From contig JAYSWJ010000139.1 in the NCBI GenBank assembly GCA_043718065.1, positions 1 through 10,542 on the forward strand: a stretch of 10,542 bases of DNA, read 5' to 3'. Shown in pieces: positions 1 through 5,587 of the stretch; position 1 is the stretch's first letter; every line of letters starts with the position of its first letter. The translations under genes and the position numbers were made by a program. The notes under the pieces were generated by a model. It had not been told where the DNA came from, searched no databases, and was given only the letters and a program-made list of their open reading frames with translations. This DNA comes from JAAFIP01 sp043718065 (lineage in GTDB: Bacteria; Pseudomonadota; Gammaproteobacteria; Burkholderiales; Burkholderiaceae_C).

Positions 1-1
1 A

Positions 2-1051
2 GCCCGCCCCTTTTTATTCGGCCTCGACCCCGAAACCGCCCACGACATCACCATGGGCAGCATCGCCCGCACCCAGCGCACGCCGCTGGCGCTGGCCTAT
101 ACGCAGGCGCGGGTGCGTGACCCTGTGACGGTGGCAGGCCTGCAGTTTCCTAACCGGGTGGGCCTAGCCGCTGGGCTGGACAAAAACGCCCGCTGCATCG
201 ACGGGCTGGGCGCGATGGGTTTTGGCTTTGTCGAGGTAGGCACCGTCACACCGCTGGCGCAGCCGGGCAACCCCAAGCCGCGCATGTTTCGCCTGCCCGA
301 GCAAAACGCCTTGATTAACCGGCTAGGCTTTAACAACGGCGGTTTGGAGAGTTTTATTGAGAACGTTAAACGCTCTCAATTGCATAGCTGTTTGAGCAGT
401 AAAGACGGCGTTAATCGCATGATTTTAGGTTTAAATATCGGTAAAAATGCGGCCACACCGATAGAGAACGCCACCAGCGACTACCTAACCTGTCTAACCG
501 GCGTGTACCCGTACGCCGACTACATTACCGTTAACATTAGCTCACCCAATACCAAAAACCTGCGTGCGCTGCAAAGCGACGAGGCTTTGGACGGATTGCT
601 GGGTACACTGGCCGCGCGCCGCGCCGAACTGGCCGACCAACACGGCGCAAGCAAACCCATATTTTTGAAGATAGCACCCGATTTAGACAGCGAGCAGATA
701 AAGGTAATCGCCGCTACCTTGAAGCACCACAAAATTGACGGCGTAATTGCCACCAACACCACCATCAGCCGCGAAGCAGTTAAAGGCCTGCCGCATGCCG
801 AGGAAGCTGGCGGCCTGAGTGGCGCGCCCGTGCTAGAGGCCAGCAACCAAGTCATTCGCCTGCTGCGCAAAGCCTTGGGCAAACACTACCCCATCATCGG
901 TGTAGGCGGCGTGATCACGGCGCAAGACGCGGTGAGCAAGATCGAAGCAGGTGCAGATTTAGTGCAAATTTATACGGGGCTGATCTACAGCGGCCCGGCG
1001 TTAGTCAGGTCTGCTGCTGCTGCAGTGCAACGCTACTATTTACAACGGTAG
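2..1051 (+). CDS. pyrD: Dihydroorotate dehydrogenase (quinone), class 2; 5' end outside the window
   Basis: PyrD oxidises dihydroorotate to orotate in pyrimidine synthesis, passing electrons through FMN to membrane quinone. The frame is open from base 2, and the residues before the ATG at 53 (ARPFLFGLDPETAHDIT) match the N-terminal membrane-associated region of class 2 enzymes. That ATG is therefore internal and the true start lies a few codons upstream of the window. Visible motifs, counted from the ATG at 53, are GLAAGLDKN (37-45), INRLGFNN (88-95), NISSPNT (161-167, with the serine that serves as base in class 2), ATNTT, and a GVGGV phosphate loop. QIYTGLIYSGP lies near the end. The segment between NVKRSQ and ILGLNIG is about six residues longer than I recall for relatives, and its DNA matches an intergenic repeat found elsewhere in the window. 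The gene ends convergently, 17 bp from the next one. Confidence 0.95.
   Translation, partial: ARPFLFGLDPETAHDITMGSIARTQRTPLALAYTQARVRDPVTVAGLQFPNRVGLAAGLDKNARCIDGLGAMGFGFVEVGTVTPLAQPGNPKPRMFRLPEQNALINRLGFNNGGLESFIENVKRSQLHSCLSSKDGVNRMILGLNIGKNAATPIENATSDYLTCLTGVYPYADYITVNISSPNTKNLRALQSDEALDGLLGTLAARRAELADQHGASKPIFLKIAPDLDSEQIKVIAATLKHHKIDGVIATNTTISREAVKGLPHAEEAGGLSGAPVLEASNQVIRLLRKALGKHYPIIGVGGVITAQDAVSKIEAGADLVQIYTGLIYSGPALVRSAAAAVQRYYLQR
367..409 (+). repeat. Copy of a palindromic intergenic repeat inside pyrD
   Basis: Bases 376-399 match the reverse complement of the repeat at 6924-6976 at 23 of 24 positions (core ATAGCTG-T/C-TTGAGCAG). Bases 367-374 (TAAACGCT) and 400-409 (TAA..ACGGC) match the reverse complement of the copy at 7283-7358 at the same spacing. 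The block reads in frame as K-R-S-Q-L-H-S-C-L-S-S-K-D-G without a stop. The single C-to-T change in the core is synonymous (TGC to TGT, Cys). The right boundary is uncertain because similarity fades after 409. Confidence 0.75.
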
Positions 1052-1068
1052 TACAAAGCGACCGGTGG

Positions 1069-1953
1069 CTAATGCTTTGGGCCAACGCCCTTGGCTTGCA
1101 ATTGAGCCCGTCGCTGCGCACGCAGCGCTTGCTTGCGCACCTCGATAATTTTCAACCGAATTTCCTCGTCGCTAACAGCGGGCCTAGGCTGCGCGGCAGG
1201 CAGGGGCTGCGTGGCAGGCGCAGGTCTCGCAGCAGACGCAGGTGGCACAGCAGCCAGCGGTACGGGCTTAGAGACTTGCGTGGACAACCGCACGGGCGAG
1301 GATTCAGTTACAAATTCAGGTGCGGAGGCTGGGGTGTAGATACTGCGAGGCAATTCAGCAATAGCCGATGCATTTGGTGCGCTAGACGCCACAGACCGCG
1401 CAGTCGCAGGCGTTTGAGGGTCACGCACCTCATGCAAACCGCGCTGCAAGCGAAATTCTGCCTTCATCTTCTCAATATCTTGCACCGACATGTCATCACT
1501 TCGCTCACGGTCTGGTTCGTCTTGCATCAGCAGCATAGTTTTGACGATAAAAATTCCCGTGAACAAGATAACGGCAAACATCATCCCGCCCAAAAACAGC
1601 GCGATCACGCCATCCATCATAGATTTTTGGGTAAAGCTGTAAATAAGCACTATAGCGATAGCCACCCATATCGACATATTGCGCGCCAGGGCTAAGCTTT
1701 CAGCATTGGTCAGCACACCGACCGACAAGCACTGCCTGCGGTACAAAACCACCCCTGCACCGCCGCCAACTAAAAACGGTAGCACCCACGCCCAGCCGCC
1801 AATTGTTTTTTGCTTAAACAGCCACAGGCTGGCGGCGTAGCACACCAGCCCCGCCGCTGCTAGCGCTAGGGCTGGCAGCAAACTATCTTTGGCCAATAAG
1901 CCATCGTCTAGCGGAGCTGGCTCTATAGTTTGATCGGGCGATGTTGCCAGCAT
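1069..1953 (-). CDS. Unrecognised four-helix membrane protein with Pro/Ala-rich tail
   Basis: I do not recognise the family. The 294-residue protein has a short polar N-terminus and four likely membrane helices at about 25-46, 52-71, 92-107 and 112-136. An acidic stretch follows (DEPDRERSDD, 145-154), then a low-complexity Pro/Ala/Ser-rich linker (about 180-255) and a basic, probably helical C-terminus (about 259-290, KIIEVRKQALRAQRRAQLQ). This layout suggests an inner-membrane protein with a long cytoplasmic tail, but no catalytic motif is visible. The ATG at 1951-1953 has no clear ribosome binding site, so the start is uncertain. It lies 136 bp downstream of scoB on the same strand and converges with pyrD. 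Its opposite strand carries an open but Arg-rich frame that I regard as a shadow. The function is unknown. Confidence 0.8.
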   Translation of the reverse strand: MLATSPDQTIEPAPLDDGLLAKDSLLPALALAAAGLVCYAASLWLFKQKTIGGWAWVLPFLVGGGAGVVLYRRQCLSVGVLTNAESLALARNMSIWVAIAIVLIYSFTQKSMMDGVIALFLGGMMFAVILFTGIFIVKTMLLMQDEPDRERSDDMSVQDIEKMKAEFRLQRGLHEVRDPQTPATARSVASSAPNASAIAELPRSIYTPASAPEFVTESSPVRLSTQVSKPVPLAAVPPASAARPAPATQPLPAAQPRPAVSDEEIRLKIIEVRKQALRAQRRAQLQAKGVGPKH

Positions 1954-2058
1954 AGGTATTTAAATGAAACAAACATAGTTGATATTTAACACTATTTGCG
2001 CCACATCATTTCCAGTGCATTCAACGACTTTCGTGTCAGCTTGTAACCCGCAGTCTGC

Positions 2059-2085
2059 GCCGAACACCTGCACGAACGTGTCGGC
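2059..2085 (-). terminator. Hairpin just after scoB; possible weak terminator
   Basis: GCCGAACAC (2059-2067) pairs with GTGTCGGC (2078-2085), giving eight base pairs with one bulged A and a 10-nt loop. It begins 4 nt past the scoB stop in the direction of scoB transcription. There is no T-run on either side, so a classical intrinsic terminator is not supported. It could stabilise the 3' end or reduce read-through into the membrane protein gene. Confidence 0.35.
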
Positions 2086-2089
2086 ATAT

Positions 2090-2728
2090 CTAGTGCAGCT
2101 TCACACCCGTCTTAGCCTGCAAAGCCTCTAGTGTCACGCCGGGCGCTAGCTCGACTACTTTCAGGCCTTCGCTGGTCACGTCCATTACCGCCAGGTCGGT
2201 GATGATGCGATCAACCACGCCTACACCCGTGAGTGGCAGCGTGCATTGCGGCAAAATCTTCAGGTCTTCGGTGCCGTCCTTTTTCTTGGCGACGTGCTCC
2301 ATCAGCACGATGACGCGTTTAACGCCCGCTACCAAATCCATCGCGCCGCCCATGCCTTTAACCATCTTGCCCGGAATCATCCAGTTGGCCAAGTCGCCCT
2401 TTTCGCTAACTTGCATAGCGCCCAGAATAGACAAATTAATCTTGCCGCCGCGAATCATGGCAAAGCTGTCGTGGCTGCCAAAAATACTGCTGCCTTTAAT
2501 GGTGGTCACCGTTTGTTTGCCTGCGTTAATCAGGTCGGCATCTACCTCGTCTTCGTTGGGGAAAGGGCCTATGCCCAACATACCGTTTTCGCTTTGTAGC
2601 CACACTTCTTTGTCTGCGGGGACAAAGTTGGCTACTAGTGTAGGTATGCCGATACCTAGGTTGACGTAAAAACCGTCTTCTAGCTCGTGGGCGGCGCGTG
2701 CGGCCATTTGGACTTGGGTCCAGCTCAT
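2090..2728 (-). CDS. scoB: 3-oxoacid CoA-transferase subunit B
   Basis: This is the beta subunit of a two-subunit CoA-transferase of the succinyl-CoA:3-ketoacid (SCOT) type, which moves CoA between succinyl-CoA and a 3-oxoacid such as acetoacetate. The 212-residue product has YVNLGIGIPT (21-30) and the catalytic motif LQSENG (44-49), whose Glu47 forms the acyl-enzyme thioester in this family. GGAMDLV and PLTGVGVVDRIITDLAV follow, closely resembling ScoB proteins. The frame is open to an ATG at 2806, but I place the start at 2728 because homologues begin near MSWTQVQMA. The extra 26 codons would run through a palindromic repeat copy. Only a weak AAGA-type binding site precedes the chosen ATG. 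The gene follows scoA after 142 bp and should share its transcript. A role as 3-oxoadipate CoA-transferase (PcaJ) is possible, since the two cannot be separated by eye. Confidence 0.92.
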   Translation of the reverse strand: MSWTQVQMAARAAHELEDGFYVNLGIGIPTLVANFVPADKEVWLQSENGMLGIGPFPNEDEVDADLINAGKQTVTTIKGSSIFGSHDSFAMIRGGKINLSILGAMQVSEKGDLANWMIPGKMVKGMGGAMDLVAGVKRVIVLMEHVAKKKDGTEDLKILPQCTLPLTGVGVVDRIITDLAVMDVTSEGLKVVELAPGVTLEALQAKTGVKLH

Positions 2729-2753
2729 AGTGAAAATCTTTCTAGTCAGTTGA

Positions 2754-2801
2754 GGACAGAGCAACGGGGCACTGCGTGCGTCCGCTGGTCTGTCCCGCAA
2801 A
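2754..2801. repeat. Palindromic repeat, copy 1, in the scoA-scoB spacer
   Basis: This 48-bp unit is identical to the unit at 2819-2866 at 45 positions, with starts 65 bp apart. Arms GGACAGAGCAACGG and CCGCTGGTCTGTCC pair with two mismatches, and the centre GCAC-TGC-GTGC forms an inner hairpin. It resembles REP/BIME-type extragenic palindromes in size and placement. I cannot assign it to a named family. Confidence 0.8.
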
Positions 2802-2818
2802 ATCATCAGTTTAGTTAA

Positions 2819-2866
2819 GGACAGAGCAATGGGGCACTGCGTGCGTCCGTTGGTCCGTCCCGCAAA
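2819..2866. repeat. Palindromic repeat, copy 2, in the scoA-scoB spacer
   Basis: This is the second copy of the 48-bp palindromic unit, ending 4 bp from the scoA stop codon. Compared with copy 1 it differs at three places within the stem. One change repairs an A-C mismatch to A-T, one turns C-G into a T-G wobble, and one breaks an A-T pair to A-C. Folding is thus largely kept despite divergence. Both units would be transcribed as hairpins between the two cistrons. Confidence 0.8.
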
Positions 2867-2870
2867 GTTA

Positions 2871-3578
2871 TTAAATGCCTCTTGTATCAGTCACAGTACG
2901 TTTTTCAATACGCTTCTCGGGCGTAGCATTTAGCACAATGCGGTGTACATAAATACCGGGCAAGTGAATATCGTCTGGTGCTAGCTCGCCTACCTCGACG
3001 ATTTTTTCTACTTCCACAATGCATATCTTGCCGGCCATGGCTACAGCCGGGTTGAAGTTACGTGCGGTTAAATTAAAGCGCAGATTGCCGCTTTTGTCGG
3101 CTACTGCAGCTTTGACTAGCGACAGCTCGGGCAACAAGGCGCGTTCCATCACATAGGTTTCGCCGTCAAACTCGCGCAGCTCTTTGCCGTCGGCCACCAT
3201 GGTGCCCACACCGGTTTTGGTAAAGAAGGCTGGTATGCCTGCGCCACCTGCACGCAGCTTCTCGGCCAGCGTGCCTTGGGGGGTAAATTCCAGCTCGAGT
3301 TCTTTGGCCAAATATTGGCGCTCAAACTCTTTGTTCTCGCCCACATACGAGGCGATCATTTTCTTGATCTGGCGGGTTTGCAGCAGCTTGCCCAAGCCAA
3401 AATCGTCTACGCCAGCATTGTTAGAAATGGCAGTCAGGTTTTTAACCCCGCTGTCGCGCAGCGCGTCAATCAGCGCTTCAGGAATACCGCACAAGCCGAA
3501 GCCGCCCACCGCAATCAGTTGGCCGTCTTGCACTATGCCTTTCAGCGCGGCAGCGGCCGAGGGGAAAATTCTGTTCAC
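2871..3578 (-). CDS. scoA: 3-oxoacid CoA-transferase subunit A
   Basis: This is the alpha subunit partner of ScoB, binding CoA in the SCOT-type heteromer. The 235-residue protein shows the family-1 CoA-transferase glycine-rich region DGQLIAVGGFGLCGIPEAL near residues 18-36. ISNNAGVDDFGLGKLL, SYVGENKEFERQYL, GAGIPAFFTKTGVGT, ARNFNPAVAMAGK and LPGIYVHRIV follow, all strongly conserved in ScoA. The frame opens at a TTG (3590), but GGAG at 3584-3587 lies 6 nt before a GTG at 3576-3578, and homologues begin at the equivalent of (M)NRIFPS. I therefore choose the GTG start. It is the first gene of a scoA-scoB operon with two palindromes in the spacer, and it diverges from the PAP2 gene. The acceptor could be acetoacetate or 3-oxoadipate. 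Confidence 0.92.
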   Translation of the reverse strand: MNRIFPSAAAALKGIVQDGQLIAVGGFGLCGIPEALIDALRDSGVKNLTAISNNAGVDDFGLGKLLQTRQIKKMIASYVGENKEFERQYLAKELELEFTPQGTLAEKLRAGGAGIPAFFTKTGVGTMVADGKELREFDGETYVMERALLPELSLVKAAVADKSGNLRFNLTARNFNPAVAMAGKICIVEVEKIVEVGELAPDDIHLPGIYVHRIVLNATPEKRIEKRTVTDTRGI

Positions 3579-3604
3579 ACCAATCTCCAAAAAATATACA
3601 TGTG

Positions 3605-3633
3605 ACTATACCGCTACAGCCCAGTAGTTATAA
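3605..3633 (-). promoter_or_regulatory. Candidate sigma-70 promoter of scoAB
   Basis: On the minus strand, TTATAA (3628-3633) and TATAGT (3605-3610) are separated by exactly 17 bp. The -10 box matches five of six consensus bases, while the -35 box is weak. The predicted start would give a leader of about 20 nt containing the GGAG that precedes the scoA GTG. This is prediction from spacing and consensus only. Confidence 0.4.
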
Positions 3634-3726
3634 GACCTAATAGGCGATAGAGCTGAGAACAGGATAATGCACCGGGGCAGCAAAGTACTGCTGTTGGTAA
3701 AAAATTGACTTATTAAAAGAATTGAT

Positions 3727-4401
3727 ATGCGTTGGTTAGATCGTTTTCGTTGGTTATTGCTGTGGCTAGGGCTGCCTTTTATAGGTATTTTTTTGTGGGA
3801 TATTACCCCCGGCGATCTGGCTGTCGTGCGCTGGTACGGATCGGCGCAAGGCTTCCCATGGCGAGAGCAGTTTTGGCTGGCTACTGCCCTGCATAACTGG
3901 CCCCAGCGTGCAGGATTGTTGTTGCTTGCGGGCTGTATTGTGGCCATTTGGCACCCGCGCAGCGTGTGGACGCACACTACGCAGCGTGAAAGGCTGTGGC
4001 TGGCTGCCATGGTGTTGTTTTGCGCCCTACTCATCCCAGCTATCAAATTGCAAAGCAACACCAGTTGCCCATGGGAATTGCGCGAATTTGGTGGCACCGC
4101 ACGCTATGTGTGGCACTTTACCTTTACGGTTCCAGACGGTGGCCCGGCAAAGTGCTTTCCCTCTGGCCATGCGTCTACGTTTTTTAGTTTTTTGCCAGCG
4201 TTTTGGCTGATTCGACGTTACCGACTCAAAGCTGCATGGATTTCGCTGGCCGTTTTGTGCACTGCGGGCATGGTGCTGTCGTGGGGGCAGGTGGTGCGGG
4301 GCGCGCACTTTCCTAGCCATTTATTGTGGACCGGCTGGCTATGCTGGGCTGTGGGTGTGGTGGCGTCACCATGGCTTGGCCCGCCACGGCAAGTTGATTA
4401 A
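3727..4401 (+). CDS. PAP2-family integral membrane phosphatase
   Basis: The protein is a type 2 phosphatidic acid phosphatase-like membrane enzyme, expected to remove a phosphate from a lipid or isoprenoid phosphate at the inner membrane. Its 224 residues include about six hydrophobic segments (roughly 8-24, 63-76, 88-107, 150-163, 170-184, 196-214). The PAP2 motifs are a degenerate first block K107-x6-C-P, the clear PSGH at 145-148, and RGAHFPSH at 191-198 with the catalytic-type His194. The arginine of the usual S-R-x5-H block is Gln188 here, and the usual Asp is His198. From memory this Gln/His pattern is normal for a proteobacterial subgroup, so I do not read it as inactivation. The ATG lacks a strong binding site (only AAAAGA upstream). 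It diverges from scoA and converges with the pcaC-like gene, 10 bp away. The substrate cannot be assigned. Confidence 0.85.
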   Translation: MRWLDRFRWLLLWLGLPFIGIFLWDITPGDLAVVRWYGSAQGFPWREQFWLATALHNWPQRAGLLLLAGCIVAIWHPRSVWTHTTQRERLWLAAMVLFCALLIPAIKLQSNTSCPWELREFGGTARYVWHFTFTVPDGGPAKCFPSGHASTFFSFLPAFWLIRRYRLKAAWISLAVLCTAGMVLSWGQVVRGAHFPSHLLWTGWLCWAVGVVASPWLGPPRQVD

Positions 4402-4411
4402 AACTAGTTAA

Positions 4412-4792
4412 TTACGGCGTAAGCGGTGCATCAATTACCTCCGACGCCGCGCGAAAAGCATCTACCGCCGCTGGAAAGCCGCAGTACACGCTGGCATGCA
4501 GAAAAATCTCTTGCAGCTCTTGTTTCGTCACGCCGTTGTTTAGCGCGCCGCGCACATGGATTTTTAGCTCGTGCATTTTGCCCAAGGCCACCAGCATGGA
4601 CACGGTGACGATGCTGCGGGTTTTCAGGTCAATGCCATCACGCTGCCATGTATTGCCCCACGCGTGGCGCGTTACCAGGTCTTGCAGTGGCCGGGTAAAG
4701 TCTGTGGCGCGGTTGATAGCGCCTTGCACATAGTCGGCACCCAGCACTGCAGTGCGGGTTGCCAGGCCTCTGTCGTAAATGGGATCGGTCAT
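4412..4792 (-). CDS. pcaC: 4-carboxymuconolactone decarboxylase (PcaC-like)
   Basis: This small enzyme is of the type that decarboxylates 4-carboxymuconolactone to the beta-ketoadipate enol-lactone in protocatechuate degradation. The 126-residue protein aligns with PcaC over its full length: RGLATRTAVLG near the start, DF...AWGNTW (31-49), TRSIVTVSMLVALG (58-71), then HELKIHVRGALNNGVTKQEL (74-93) and LHASVYCGFPAAVDA (98-112). It lacks the Cys-x-x-Cys of AhpD-type peroxidases, which supports a decarboxylase. AAGGAA lies 6 nt before the ATG, a good binding site. Other pca genes are absent from the window, although scoAB nearby could supply a 3-oxoadipate CoA-transferase. It is divergent from the second superfamily member. 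A paralogue with another substrate remains possible. Confidence 0.8.
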   Translation of the reverse strand: MTDPIYDRGLATRTAVLGADYVQGAINRATDFTRPLQDLVTRHAWGNTWQRDGIDLKTRSIVTVSMLVALGKMHELKIHVRGALNNGVTKQELQEIFLHASVYCGFPAAVDAFRAASEVIDAPLTP

Positions 4793-4906
4793 GCTAGGTT
4801 CCTTGGGTTAAAAATTCACCCATAATCATCGCACCATTCCAAGACACCATTTACAACAGCCACCACCGCCGCGCTGAATGTGACTGATCAACCACGAGAC
4901 TTTGCC

Positions 4907-5488
4907 ATGACCACACCACGCTACCCCTTCCCCGACCTGAACACCCTGCCTGATGACATCAAGGCACGCATTACCGAGGTGCAAGACAAAGCGGGCTTTA
5001 TTCCCAATGTGTTTTTGGCCTTTGCGCGCCGCCCCGCCGAATGGCGCGCCTTCTTCGCCTACCACGATGCCTTGATGCTCAAAGAAGATGGCCACCTGAC
5101 CAAAGGCGACCGCGAAATGGTAGTTACCACCACCAGCGCGGCTAACCGCTGCTTGTACTGCGTGGTAGCCCACGGTGCGATTTTGCGAATTTATGAAAAG
5201 AAGCCTTTGGTAGCAGACCAAGTGGCGGTCAACTATCTAAAAGCAGACATCAGCCCACGCCAAAAGGCCATGCTCGACTTTGCCATGAAGGTATGTTTGC
5301 AGTCTGACCTGATCAACGATGCCGATTTCGCACTGCTGCAAGCCCACGGCTTGGACGATGAAGACGCTTGGGATATTGCAGCGATAACCGCCTTCTTTGG
5401 TCTGTCCAACCGCATGGCCAGCTTTAGCGGTATGGCACCGAACCCTGAGTTTTATTTGATGGGGCGTGTTCCTAAACAAAAAACGTAA
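4907..5488 (+). CDS. Peroxidase-related protein, AhpD/carboxymuconolactone decarboxylase family
   Basis: This resembles the uncharacterised peroxidase-related enzymes of the AhpD-like superfamily, thought to reduce peroxides through a redox cysteine pair. The 193-residue product carries E70, then C82-L-Y-C85 and H89 (ANRCLYCVVAHG). Its 12-residue Glu-to-Cys distance and Cys-x-x-Cys-x3-His pattern equal those of AhpD's active site. The N-terminal RYPFPDLNTLPDDI and the AGFIPNVFLAFARRP segment are typical of the group. A GTG at 4880 would add nine residues but has no binding site, whereas the ATG at 4907 has GAGA upstream and fits homologue starts. The 114-bp gap to the divergent pcaC-like gene must hold promoters for both, and I could not pick convincing boxes. 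Activity and electron donor are not deducible. Confidence 0.85.
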   Translation: MTTPRYPFPDLNTLPDDIKARITEVQDKAGFIPNVFLAFARRPAEWRAFFAYHDALMLKEDGHLTKGDREMVVTTTSAANRCLYCVVAHGAILRIYEKKPLVADQVAVNYLKADISPRQKAMLDFAMKVCLQSDLINDADFALLQAHGLDDEDAWDIAAITAFFGLSNRMASFSGMAPNPEFYLMGRVPKQKT

Positions 5489-5514
5489 GTGACGCCGCTG
5501 TCTTAATTACCGCC

Positions 5515-5529
5515 GCACCATCTGCGTGC
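5515..5529. promoter_or_regulatory. NtrC-like dyad upstream of narK
   Basis: GCAC (5515-5518) and GTGC (5526-5529) are separated by 7 bp. The site compares with the enteric NtrC consensus GCACC-N5-GGTGC with one mismatch (CGTGC in the second half). It ends about 10 bp before the -24 element of the sigma-54-like promoter. Its position nearer the promoter than usual enhancers, and the short motif, keep confidence moderate. Confidence 0.4.
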
Positions 5530-5550
5530 GCGCCAAATTGGCACGTTTTT
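5525..5550 (+). terminator. Alternative reading: terminator of the peroxidase-related gene
   Basis: CGTGC (5525-5529) can pair with GCACG (5541-5545) around an 11-nt loop, followed by five Ts (5546-5550), 36 nt past the stop of the upstream gene. The stem is short and overlaps the sigma-54-like promoter, whose spacer contains the same T-run. Both readings could be true, but the promoter fits its consensus better. Confidence 0.3.
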
Positions 5551-5554
5551 CGCA
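5539..5554 (+). promoter_or_regulatory. Candidate sigma-54 promoter of narK
   Basis: TGGCACG (5539-5545), four bases, then TCGCA (5550-5554) matches the sigma-54 consensus TGGCACG-N4-TTGCA at 11 of 12 defined positions. The invariant GG and GC doublets are at the correct spacing. The predicted transcription start is near 5565, about 23 nt before the narK ATG. An NtrC-like dyad lies just upstream, which fits nitrogen control of nitrate uptake. Confidence 0.55.
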
Positions 5555-5587
5555 CTGCCTAGGTGAAATAAACACTAAGGGTGGGTC

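Noticed and set aside
53..55. ATG as the start of pyrD
   Set aside because: The frame stays open to the window edge, and the upstream residues match the conserved N-terminus of class 2 enzymes.
1072..1695. Open 207-codon frame on the plus strand
   Set aside because: It is an Arg-rich shadow opposite the membrane protein gene, with no recognisable motif.
2729..2806. N-terminal extension of ScoB from an ATG at 2806
   Set aside because: It is translated through a palindromic repeat copy, has no homologue counterpart in memory, and a start at 2728 fits the family.
3579..3590. TTG start four codons upstream in scoA
   Set aside because: GGAG lies inside this extension, 6 nt before a GTG that fits homologue starts.
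3605..3660. Possible decayed copy of the narK-region repeat between scoA and the PAP2 gene
   Set aside because: Only about 15 of 22 bases match one half of the repeat, and the diagnostic CTGCTCAAGCAG core is missing.
3606..4097. Open 163-codon frame on the minus strand
   Set aside because: It is antisense to the PAP2 gene and has no domain, and it would cover the divergent promoter region.
4402..4411. Shared terminator between the convergent PAP2 and pcaC-like genes
   Set aside because: The 10-bp gap is AT-rich (AACTAGTT palindrome) with no GC-rich stem.
4826..5221. Open 131-codon frame on the minus strand
   Set aside because: It is opposite the peroxidase-related gene, whose Cys-x-x-Cys motif makes that strand the coding one.
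5552..5572. Possible partial repeat (GCCTAGGTG) upstream of narK
   Set aside because: There is a short 9-base identity with copy B, but the core is absent; chance is likely.
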